Positions 1 to 7,274 of a stretch of 8,201 bases of DNA are shown piece after piece. The number at the start of each line of letters is the position of its first letter. Within the stretch, counting starts at the first letter, position 1. A program made the translations under genes and the position numbers. Source of the DNA: Pseudomonadota bacterium (GTDB lineage Bacteria > Pseudomonadota > Gammaproteobacteria > Burkholderiales > Ferrovaceae); the NCBI GenBank assembly GCA_021794775.1, contig JAJYQG010000036.1, positions 1 to 8,201 of the forward strand, read 5' to 3'. The notes under the pieces were generated by a model, which made no database searches, had not been told where the DNA came from, and saw only the letters and a list, made by a program, of their open reading frames with translations.

Positions 1-1
1 G

Positions 2-142
2 GGCCCCAGGTGCGTTGTGTTGCCGGGCGACGTGGAGTCCTGGGAGAAAGCGCTGGGCGATGTGCTGAGCGCAGCGAGCAAGGAGAGAAATTGTCGTCTT
101 GTTGGAAACGTCATGAGGGTCTTCTCGTCGGGGCATATTTAG
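2..142 (+). CDS. Possible C-terminal end of a glycosyltransferase-like protein (partial, 5' end outside window)
   Basis: An open frame runs from the left edge to a TAG stop at 140-142, giving about 46 residues. The peptide contains LPGDVESWEKALGDVLS followed by a charged helix and RVFSS. This resembles the end of GT4-type glycosyltransferases, where a 'PPGD-x-E-x-(W/L)-x-x-A-L' helix follows the nucleotide-sugar site and a short 'FS' helix comes later. Known GT4 proteins usually continue further after the FS motif, so this copy would end early and may be truncated. The sugar aminotransferase at the other end of the window makes a polysaccharide locus plausible. Another frame (from position 1) is also open to about 153 but reads as low-complexity Arg/Gly/Cys peptide. 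The assignment rests on one short motif and is tentative. Confidence 0.35.
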   Translation, partial: GPRCVVLPGDVESWEKALGDVLSAASKERNCRLVGNVMRVFSSGHI

Positions 143-424
143 AGTAGTTTAACGGCTTGTATGGTATCACCGTCGTGACAGAGCAACCAAAGGCCGGTTT
201 TCGGATGGTGCTGGTTTGCTCTGGGGCGATGGCGACATTTTTTCGAGAAAATCATCATGACAGATTTCATGCTCCTGGTGTCTCCCCACCGCCCATCGTC
301 GCATCGATGGCTCTCCGATGACTTGGCGCAGCAGAGGTTATGGCCTTCTGGACATTGGGTCAGTTCCACCAAAGGGTGGTGACGGCAGGATGACATTCTA
401 TGCTTTGAGGACAGTGGGTCGGGT
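143..424. other. Intergenic region upstream of the GGDEF/EAL gene
   Basis: This 282-nt stretch has no convincing gene. A minus-strand frame from 396 down to 139 could encode 85 residues rich in Cys and His (including CPEGHNLCC), but it has no visible Shine-Dalgarno sequence and matches no family I recognise. The region holds a bulged hairpin at 179-223, a T6 run at 238-243 and a small CCATCG/CGATGG inverted repeat (293-298 and 305-310). A TATGCT hexamer at 399-404 could be a -10 box for the downstream gene, but no matching -35 box is seen at the usual distance, so no promoter is called. Confidence 0.5.
179..223. repeat. Bulged inverted repeat / hairpin in the upstream leader
   Basis: CAGAGCAA (179-186) pairs perfectly with TTGCTCTG (216-223). 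CCA (187-189) then pairs with TGG (212-214) across a single bulged T at 215, giving 11 base pairs. The enclosed 22-nt loop holds a smaller CCG/CGG hairpin (194-196 and 202-204) around a GTTTT loop. A T6 run starts 14 nt later at 238, too far for a canonical intrinsic terminator. It could be a weak terminator for the gene on the left or a leader structure for the gene at 425. Function is unproven. Confidence 0.4.
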
Positions 425-3400
425 ATGAGCCTGGAGATGGTGATGCCAGACCTTGAACTGAATCGGTTTTCGGTCTACATCCTGCATGCATTGGCTGAGG
501 GGAAAGATCACCACGCCTTGGCTGAGGCCATTTGCCGTTTTGCAGAAACGTTCATCCAGGGCAAAGTTGCATCCTTGATGGTGTTGGGGGCGTCAGGAAC
601 GCTGAACATCTATGCTGCACCCAATGCCCCGTCCGCTTTGATCGAGGCCTTTTCCAATTTGCGTCCTGGGCCACGGGCCGGGTCTTGCGGCAATGTGGCC
701 TTTCGCAATGAAGCGATGGAGGTCGGAGATATACCGGCGGATGAGCGCTGGGAGGATTTCAGGGGGCTTGCCGAGACCTGGGGGTTGCGCTCCTGTTGGT
801 CCTATCCCATTCGTCAGGGTGCCCGTTTCATTGGGACGTTTGCCATCACCGGTTTCGTGTCCGAGGCGCCCTCGCCGGAGCAGCGTTTTGTCATGGAGTT
901 TTGTGCGGCATTGGCGGGCACCGTGTTGGTTCACCGGGACATGGAACAGCGTGAAGCAGCAGAGCGGCGCTTGTATCAGGCTTTGTTTGGGTCCCTGGGT
1001 GCGTTGATTGAGAATGGTAATGACGTCAGCATGATGAGTGATCTATGTTGCCGTTTGACAGAACAGACCGACTTCAGCGCGGTCTGGATCGGGAAACCGG
1101 ATGCGGATGGAAGGTTCGCCATATTGGCGATGGCGGGAGAAGGCACCGATCAGGTTGCGGAAGCTCGTCCCAAGGCATCCTTTGAGCCGGGTTCGCCTTT
1201 GATCGTCAGGGCCTGGGCCACAGGAGACAGTGTCTTGTCGAACGATGTGCTGGCGGATGCTTCGCTGGAGCCGTGGCACGCGCTCTACCGCAGAAATCGA
1301 TGGGCCAGCCTGCTTGCTTTGCCGATTTGGCGCCAGCAATCGGTGTGGGCCGTGATGGTCTTGACATCCCACCGCGTGGGCGTGTTTGAGGAAGCGACCA
1401 TTCGTTTGTGTCACCGTTTGGTCAGGTTACTGTCCCAGAGCCTTGATGATTTCGACATCAAGAGCAGAATCGAAGCAATGCAGCATCAGGAGGCTCAATT
1501 GGCGCGCACCGACCGGTTGACGGGCTTGCCCAACCGACTGGCTTGCGAAGAGTACTTGCCGCGCGCTTTGGCGCGTGCCGAACGGCATCAACGGGTGATG
1601 GCGGTTGGCATGCTGGATCTTGACGATTTCAAACCCGTCAACGATCGCTGGGGCCATGTTCAGGGGGATACGCTGTTGCAGGAGTTGGCCCGGCGCATGC
1701 GGCAACAGATCCGGGAGTCCAATTTTGTGGCTCGTCTGGGTGGCGATGAATTTGTTATTGTTCTTGAAGACTTGCAGGAAGGCGAAGCGGTTGATGAACT
1801 GCAAAATATGCTGGAAAGGCTGCACCAGGCTGTGGAACAGCCTTTCAAGGTAGGCGAGCTTGGTACTGAGGTATGGCTGGAGATGACCATGGGGGTCGCG
1901 TTGTTCCCTGGAGACGGCGTGACGCCAGAGGAATTGCTACGTAGCGCCGATGTGGCGATGTACCAGAACAAGACCAGGAAATTGTCACGGCATCAATGGT
2001 GGGCGCTCAAATCCGGTATGCACGATGTTCCTGCGGCAGAACTGCCATTCGATCCCTTTGGGCAGGAAGCCATGGCTTTGCTGAACGTGTTGAAGAAGCA
2101 TCTGGATCCTATGTTGCGCGAGTATGTTGGTCTTCTGCACGAAGATATACAGCGCCATGTTTCAAGAAGACATTTTCCAAAGAATTTGTCCGATAACACC
2201 GTTCGCAGTTTGCAGGCAAGTCAGACGGAGCAACTGGTTTTCCTTTTGTCTCCGTCCAGCACGGTGGAGGGAATCGTTGCGCGCTCCAGAGAACTGGGCC
2301 AGATCCATGCTCTGGTGGGGGTAACCGGGGCCATGTTGACGCGCTCCATGAGTTTGTTGCGCGGTACGCTGCGCAAGCATCTGGATCGGCCTCCCCAGAT
2401 TGTGCGTGATCGGTATCGAATGCTGCGGGTTGCCGACGCCCGTTTGCAAATTGACCTGGAAGCTCAACTCGATGCCATGCAGTCGATCAATGACCAGTAC
2501 AACACCTATTTCAATCTGGCGCTGGACTTTTCTTTGCCATGGACCGAAAAAGCTCCGCGCGAGGCAGAGATGCTCGCAGAATTGCGGGGTATTGTGGCAA
2601 CCCACCTTATGTTGCCCCAGGCAGATGGCACGTTCATGACCGAATTTTATGCGGGGAAGCTGGCGTTATCCGTCGAGCAAGCTTTCAGTCAGCCGCATCG
2701 AAGGCCGGTCATGGACTCACGGCAGGCTGCGGGACAGGGGCTGGTGGCACAGGCTTGGCATACGGGGCAGATCCAGCGTACCGACGCCTACGATCAGGAT
2801 GATAGAACGCAGACATGGTGCGATCAGCTCTACCCCTTGGGCGTACGAAGTGCCGTAGCCATCCCGGTACGCGGTTCTCAGGAGCCGGAATGTATTCTGG
2901 TCCTGTTGGGGGAGTACCCCAACCAGTTTTCGGCCAACTGGATGCGAACCTTTGTGACCTCTGTGCAAAATCGTTGGGAGCAGCTGGTACGCCAGAGGCG
3001 TATTGAACATCGTCTGTTGGTGGATATTCAAACAGCGGCAAGCTATCGCGAGCGGTTGCACTCTGGAGGTCTGAAGCTTTTTGTGCAACCCGTGCTGGAT
3101 ATGGAAACTGGGTCTGTGTTCAAGGTCGAAGCCCTGGCGCGTTTGCTGCTTGCCGATGGAACATTGCTTGGGCCCGGGCAATTCCTGGGGGTGTTGCGAT
3201 CCGCTGATCTCGATGCCTTGTTTCGTCTGGGCCTGAATCAGGCGCTGCAGTTTTTGGCCGATTGGTCGGCAGCAGGCTTAAATTATTCGGTGTCGCTCAA
3301 TTTGCCACCGGGCACATTGTTACACCCGGAATGCGTCGGTTGGGTCGAACAGGCCATGTCTCTTGTCGGAATCGAAGACCCGCAGCGCCTGACACTGGAA

Positions 3401-4075
3401 CTCCTCGAAAGTCAGGAGGTGGACAGGGATGCGGCCGATGCCGCGGTGGAGCGACTGGAAAAACTGGGCGTTCAACTGGCCATCGATGATCTGGGCTCGG
3501 GTTTTAGCAGCTTGAAACGGTTGGCAACCTTGCCTTTTGACGTGATCAAGGTTGATCAGGGTATGGTGCGGGATATTTTGCGTGAACCGATCAAGACCAT
3601 GACGTTGATTCGTACCATCGTCCAGATTGGCCTTGATTTGGAAAGGGTGGTGATCATCGAAGGGGTGGAAAATCTCGACATTCTGGAAGCCGTGACCCTG
3701 CTGGGCGCACGTTACATTCAAGGTTATGCGGTGGCCAAACCGATGCCCATGAATCGGTTCATGGATTGGGTGGAACATGGGATTCGGGACATGAAACTCG
3801 ACCAACCGCTGAGAATTCGCACCTACCTCGGGGCGTTGGCCTATCATTGGCGCTATATGCACAATGCTTCTCAAGGAGCATGGGCCATGCCGGTTTCAGC
3901 TGGCGAAGACTGTCCCGTGCACCGTTTCTTGGTGGACAAAGGGTGGGGAGACACAGAAGTGGTTCATTGGCACCGTGCGGTTCACGCTGCTTCAAAAGAT
4001 GTGCGCCGGGAGGCGAGTCTCAAGCTTCGGGCGTGGCTGATTGCTCGCGTCCAAGATGAAAAGGATCGGAGCTGA
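425..4075 (+). CDS. Multi-sensor bifunctional diguanylate cyclase/phosphodiesterase: GAF-GAF-GGDEF-globin-GAF-EAL-CZB-like
   Basis: This predicted cytosolic c-di-GMP enzyme has 1216 residues and no membrane segment. Domains in order: GAF1 (about 25-172, with GSCGNVA and a late PI-x(7)-GTFAI strand); GAF2 (about 195-345); GGDEF (about 359-520) with DRLTGLPNR from D363, LDLDDFKPVND and an intact GGDEF at 439-443; a globin-sensor-like helical domain (about 545-700) with candidate proximal heme ligand His628 in RELGQIHALVGV; GAF3 (about 715-865); EAL (about 880-1130); and a C-terminal CZB-like segment (about 1138-1216). The GGDEF I-site position reads RESN (430-433) instead of RxxD, so product inhibition may be weak. 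The EAL domain keeps EAL (902-904), SLNLPP, LELLES, DD at 1021-1022, IKVD, E1079 in EGVEN, and the QGY motif. Both activities are therefore possible; the net direction is unknown. The terminal His1141, Cys1163, His1183 and His1187 could bind zinc. ATG 425 gives the longest frame; an in-frame TGA at 380-382 blocks extension. ATG 443 is a good alternative start. The gene ends 5 nt from the convergent exonuclease gene. Confidence 0.93.
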   Translation: MSLEMVMPDLELNRFSVYILHALAEGKDHHALAEAICRFAETFIQGKVASLMVLGASGTLNIYAAPNAPSALIEAFSNLRPGPRAGSCGNVAFRNEAMEVGDIPADERWEDFRGLAETWGLRSCWSYPIRQGARFIGTFAITGFVSEAPSPEQRFVMEFCAALAGTVLVHRDMEQREAAERRLYQALFGSLGALIENGNDVSMMSDLCCRLTEQTDFSAVWIGKPDADGRFAILAMAGEGTDQVAEARPKASFEPGSPLIVRAWATGDSVLSNDVLADASLEPWHALYRRNRWASLLALPIWRQQSVWAVMVLTSHRVGVFEEATIRLCHRLVRLLSQSLDDFDIKSRIEAMQHQEAQLARTDRLTGLPNRLACEEYLPRALARAERHQRVMAVGMLDLDDFKPVNDRWGHVQGDTLLQELARRMRQQIRESNFVARLGGDEFVIVLEDLQEGEAVDELQNMLERLHQAVEQPFKVGELGTEVWLEMTMGVALFPGDGVTPEELLRSADVAMYQNKTRKLSRHQWWALKSGMHDVPAAELPFDPFGQEAMALLNVLKKHLDPMLREYVGLLHEDIQRHVSRRHFPKNLSDNTVRSLQASQTEQLVFLLSPSSTVEGIVARSRELGQIHALVGVTGAMLTRSMSLLRGTLRKHLDRPPQIVRDRYRMLRVADARLQIDLEAQLDAMQSINDQYNTYFNLALDFSLPWTEKAPREAEMLAELRGIVATHLMLPQADGTFMTEFYAGKLALSVEQAFSQPHRRPVMDSRQAAGQGLVAQAWHTGQIQRTDAYDQDDRTQTWCDQLYPLGVRSAVAIPVRGSQEPECILVLLGEYPNQFSANWMRTFVTSVQNRWEQLVRQRRIEHRLLVDIQTAASYRERLHSGGLKLFVQPVLDMETGSVFKVEALARLLLADGTLLGPGQFLGVLRSADLDALFRLGLNQALQFLADWSAAGLNYSVSLNLPPGTLLHPECVGWVEQAMSLVGIEDPQRLTLELLESQEVDRDAADAAVERLEKLGVQLAIDDLGSGFSSLKRLATLPFDVIKVDQGMVRDILREPIKTMTLIRTIVQIGLDLERVVIIEGVENLDILEAVTLLGARYIQGYAVAKPMPMNRFMDWVEHGIRDMKLDQPLRIRTYLGALAYHWRYMHNASQGAWAMPVSAGEDCPVHRFLVDKGWGDTEVVHWHRAVHAASKDVRREASLKLRAWLIARVQDEKDRS
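433..436 (+). promoter_or_regulatory. Candidate Shine-Dalgarno (GGAG) favouring a start at ATG 443
   Basis: GGAG lies 6 nt before the in-frame ATG at 443 (Met7 of the longest frame), an ideal spacing. The ATG at 425 has only GAGGA at 407-411, about 13 nt away. Translation may therefore begin at 443, giving a protein six residues shorter. The domain content does not change. Confidence 0.35.
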
Positions 4076-4080
4076 TCCTG

Positions 4081-5037
4081 TTACAGGGCGATAGAACGGA
4101 CTTGTCCTTGGCGCGAAGAGAAGCGTTCACGGGATGAACGCTCTTCCAACTCCAGTTGGGCAGGCTTCCCGCCATAAACTTCCTTTCTGAGCCAATCGAC
4201 TTCTTCGCCAAGATGGTGTTCGGAAAGCTCTCGGTACCAGGTTCTGCGCTCAGCATCCCAACGGTATTGCCTTGATTTGAGACGATCTTTGGAGGCAAAC
4301 GGGGCACCCACAGCAAATATGGTACAGAAGTGTTCGGTCTGGCGCTGAAGGATATGGCCCAGTCCTGTCGAACCGGTTTCAGAAAGAGGCTGGGAAATGA
4401 TCTTCAGCAAGGCTTCACAGTCTTGCAGGGTGCGATGAGCGTCGAAGAAGAAACCCAGGCGGTAGGCAATGTACTCAAGCTTTTTGGAGTGAATGCCCTC
4501 CTCATCCCAAGGAATATCCTGGAGAGAGCATCCCCAAGGCAACGTGCGGAACAGTGGCCAGCGGCGTTCGACGAATGGCCGGTCAAACGCGGCGTTATGG
4601 GCAATGACCAAAGAAGCATCGGCCGCCAAGGCCGCAATGCGGTCATCGTCGATGACCTTTCCCGCCACCATGCTGTCCTGGATGCCTGTCAAGCGGATAA
4701 CCTCCGGTGACAGGGAAACGCCGGGATCTTCCAGAGCAGAATAAGTATCGACGATACGAATGGGGACTCCGCTTTGAGGGTCAAAATCAAAACGCAACAG
4801 TCCGACTTCGATGATACGATCCTGCTGGAAGTTCAGGCCGGTGGTTTCCGTATCCAGTACCACCCCACGCAACAAAGGACGTCCGGGGTCGGGTGCCAGC
4901 GAATGGTCCAAGGCGATGCGCCTCAATACCCGATAATCGGGGTGTTCGGACAATTGTTGGGCAAGAACGGCGGCGATTTCAGGCATGAAGGTGTGATCGT
5001 GTGATTTTGTTTCGTCATTGTGGCACGATCGCGACAC
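4081..5037 (-). CDS. DnaQ-like DEDDh 3'-5' exonuclease
   Basis: The 318-residue product is a cytosolic 3'-5' exonuclease of the DnaQ/RNase T superfamily, which removes nucleotides from nucleic-acid 3' ends using two metal ions. All five DEDDh residues are visible: Asp62 and Glu64 in LDTETTGL (ExoI), Asp152 in AHNAAFDRPF (ExoII), and His201 with Asp206 in AHRTLQDCEALL (ExoIII epsilon). The N-terminal HPDYRVLRRI segment and the C-terminal part (about 225-318, including YRWDAERRTWYREL and VDWLRKEVYGG) resemble a group of stand-alone proteobacterial exonucleases rather than the short epsilon proofreading subunit. Its in vivo substrate is unknown. The longest frame starts with GTG at 5037. ATG at 4986 (Met18) is an equally plausible start, and neither has a clear Shine-Dalgarno. 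The gene lies 5 nt after the histidine kinase stop on the same strand, so the two probably share a transcript. The stop is TAA at 4081-4083. Confidence 0.9.
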   Translation of the reverse strand: MSRSCHNDETKSHDHTFMPEIAAVLAQQLSEHPDYRVLRRIALDHSLAPDPGRPLLRGVVLDTETTGLNFQQDRIIEVGLLRFDFDPQSGVPIRIVDTYSALEDPGVSLSPEVIRLTGIQDSMVAGKVIDDDRIAALAADASLVIAHNAAFDRPFVERRWPLFRTLPWGCSLQDIPWDEEGIHSKKLEYIAYRLGFFFDAHRTLQDCEALLKIISQPLSETGSTGLGHILQRQTEHFCTIFAVGAPFASKDRLKSRQYRWDAERRTWYRELSEHHLGEEVDWLRKEVYGGKPAQLELEERSSRERFSSRQGQVRSIAL

Positions 5038-5042
5038 CGATG

Positions 5043-7274
5043 TCAGGATGAGTTGGTCGTGAGCGCGCTCTTCTGGATCCAGTGCTGGAGGGTGTCGGCC
5101 AATAACTGACGATGGATGGGTTTGGACAGAAAGTCATTCATGCCGCTCGCCAGACAGGTATCCCGATCTTCATCCCGGGCATTGGCGGTCATGGCGATGA
5201 TGGTGACAGCATTTTTTGGGGAAGGCAGAGCGCGAATGGCTCGGGTGGCACTTAAACCATCCATGTTGGGCATGGCCATATCCATGAGTACCAGGGCGTA
5301 ATCGCACATGGTAACCATTTCGACCGCTTCCCTCCCATCGTGGGCGACATCGGCACGATAGCCAAGCTTTTCCAGCAGCTTGACAGCTACCAGTTGATTG
5401 ACCGGGTTGTCTTCGGCAATCAGAATGCGCCTGAGTTGGGTAGTGCGTTCAAGGGTGGTCAGGGAGGATGTTTGGCCATCGCTGGCGACGGCCGAGGTAC
5501 CGGCAAGCCAGGCAAGCCGGGTTATCGGGATGGTAAAGTGGAAAACGCTGCCTTGGCCAGCTACGCTGCTGTAATCGATATTTCCCCCCATTTGTTGCAC
5601 CAGCCGCTTACAGATGGCCAGCCCCAGGCCACTGCCCCCATACCTTCTGGCCGTACTGGCATCAACCTGGGTAAACAGACGAAACAAACGGTTTCTTGCC
5701 TCCTCGGGGATGCCGATGCCAGTATCTGTCACACTGAAGCGCAACGGGAGAGGTTCTGTCGCTGCCCATGCGACTTCAATTGTGACGTGACCACGTTCGG
5801 TAAACTTGATGGCATTGCCGGCAAGGTTGAGCAATATCTGGCGCAGACGACCGCTGTCCCCGAGAAAGCGAGCGTTGGCATCATCCTGTATTCGATAGGA
5901 CAAATGCAGTCCTTTTTCGGTTGCTCGGGGTGTCAGGATATCCACGACGCCTTCGATCATGGTAGACATCTCGAAGGGCGTTTGCTCAAGCTCGAACTTG
6001 CCCGATTCCAGTTTGGCATAGTCGAGGATATCGTTGATGACGGTCAGCAAGGCATCGGCAGAGAGGCGGATGGTTTCTGTGAAATGTTTCTGTTCGTCGT
6101 TCAACGGAGTGTCAAGCAACAGGCTTGTCATGCCGATGATGCCATTCATCGGGGTACGAATTTCGTGGCTCATGGTAGCTATGAACCGAGATTTCGCCAG
6201 GTCAGCCTGTTCGGCCGCAATTTTTTCGGCAACAGCCTGACGGCTCAGATCGATTTGGTGCAGGTAAGCGATGGCGAAAAGCGTGATCAGTACGCCTACC
6301 AGCAGGATACCACGCCCCCCCCAGAACATCGAGGCGGAGGAAGTTTGGAATACGGTGACCTGCCAATGTCTGCCGGCTACGGGGATTTCTCGTGTCAATA
6401 TAAAGTCGGCCTTGATGTCGTGAACATTGACCATGCCGGACGCCTTGGGGTAGAGCAGTTGTTCACCAGGCTTGGCATCCGCATCAAAAATGGCGATTTG
6501 CAAGCTGTGTGCTTGAGGGGGATGGATCAGGGGACTGCCGGTTTTCTCGACCATATCCTGGACGCGGAATACACCGAGAGCAAAGCCGAGCAATGTCTCG
6601 TGACGGAGGGAATCACGGTAGATCGGCTGGAACACCAGGCAACCATATTGATTTCCTGTTTCTTGTACCAGAACCACCCGACTGGTTGATGCCAGATTGC
6701 CGGTCCTAGCGGCCTTTTCCAAGGCTTCCAGGCGTGAGGGGTTGCTGGCCAAATCAAATCCCAATGCCTTTTCGTTGCCATGCAAAGGTTCGACAAAATA
6801 CACGGGATCGTACACGGTGCGTTCTGGCATCGCTACCATCAACCCCTGAGATTTGCGTTCGGTGAACCGAAAGTCTGAGAAACCGTCGGCCTGAGCGGAA
6901 GCTTCGTAACGCTTGCGTTGATTGTTATGAACGTGGGGGATCCATTCCAAAGCCTGTATGGCGGGATTGCGCGCGATCAGCGGATAGGCTAGGCGTGAAA
7001 ATGTTGCTCGGCTCAGCGTTGGGGATGCGTCAAGGTAGGCACTGAGGGCAACCAGATTGTCGAGCGTCAGCGAGATGTTGGTTTGAACAACCGACAGTTG
7101 CTGTTCGGCCATGCGCTCAAAATGTGCCTGTTCTTTTTCATGGTCGATGTCGCGTACGATGACAAACAGGATGGAAGAAAGTACCAGCCCGATGGCGCCT
7201 ACGGTAAAGTAGGTCATCGACTGTTGCAGACGAGACCAGAAAGGTCTCCCTGTTTTCAAAAAGTTGTCGGGCAT
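5043..7274 (-). CDS. CHASE-domain hybrid sensor histidine kinase with C-terminal receiver
   Basis: This 743-residue inner-membrane kinase has TM1 at about 22-40, a periplasmic CHASE domain (about 65-290; ALEWIPHV from 108 and later [16 protein letters not shown]), TM2 at about 319-338 and a helical linker (about 340-364). The HisKA domain carries the phospho-accepting His370 in [11 protein letters not shown]. The HATPase domain has an N-box (NLAGNAIKF), DTGIGIP, and [15 protein letters not shown]. The REC domain (about 615-735) has the acidic pair Glu621-Asp622, phospho-acceptor Asp665 in LMDMAMP, MTA and SKP. All residues needed for autophosphorylation and intramolecular transfer are present. 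CHASE domains sense small extracellular ligands, but the ligand cannot be read from sequence. There is no Hpt domain, and no separate response regulator or Hpt gene lies in the window, so onward relay must use a distant partner. The start is ATG 7274; an in-frame stop at 7314-7316 excludes a longer form. No clear Shine-Dalgarno is seen. The gene is likely co-transcribed with the downstream exonuclease. Confidence 0.95.
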   Translation of the reverse strand: MPDNFLKTGRPFWSRLQQSMTYFTVGAIGLVLSSILFVIVRDIDHEKEQAHFERMAEQQLSVVQTNISLTLDNLVALSAYLDASPTLSRATFSRLAYPLIARNPAIQALEWIPHVHNNQRKRYEASAQADGFSDFRFTERKSQGLMVAMPERTVYDPVYFVEPLHGNEKALGFDLASNPSRLEALEKAARTGNLASTSRVVLVQETGNQYGCLVFQPIYRDSLRHETLLGFALGVFRVQDMVEKTGSPLIHPPQAHSLQIAIFDADAKPGEQLLYPKASGMVNVHDIKADFILTREIPVAGRHWQVTVFQTSSASMFWGGRGILLVGVLITLFAIAYLHQIDLSRQAVAEKIAAEQADLAKSRFIATMSHEIRTPMNGIIGMTSLLLDTPLNDEQKHFTETIRLSADALLTVINDILDYAKLESGKFELEQTPFEMSTMIEGVVDILTPRATEKGLHLSYRIQDDANARFLGDSGRLRQILLNLAGNAIKFTERGHVTIEVAWAATEPLPLRFSVTDTGIGIPEEARNRLFRLFTQVDASTARRYGGSGLGLAICKRLVQQMGGNIDYSSVAGQGSVFHFTIPITRLAWLAGTSAVASDGQTSSLTTLERTTQLRRILIAEDNPVNQLVAVKLLEKLGYRADVAHDGREAVEMVTMCDYALVLMDMAMPNMDGLSATRAIRALPSPKNAVTIIAMTANARDEDRDTCLASGMNDFLSKPIHRQLLADTLQHWIQKSALTTNSS

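Noticed and set aside
293..310. CCATCG/CGATGG inverted repeat as a terminator or operator.
   Set aside because: The stem is only 6 bp with a 6-nt loop and no T-run follows; chance is a sufficient explanation.
399..404. TATGCT as a -10 promoter box for the c-di-GMP gene.
   Set aside because: No recognisable -35 hexamer is present 16-18 nt upstream, and it lies only about 20 nt from the start codon.
3320..3874. A 184-codon minus-strand open frame within the EAL region.
   Set aside because: It is a shadow of the EAL-coding strand, rich in His and Gln, with no recognisable domain; the plus-strand frame is fully explained.
5340..6689. A 449-codon plus-strand open frame opposite the histidine kinase.
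   Set aside because: It is the antisense of the HisKA, HATPase and CHASE coding sequence, where high GC and the conserved kinase motifs often leave the opposite strand open. The peptide shows no family motif, while the minus strand has every kinase motif.
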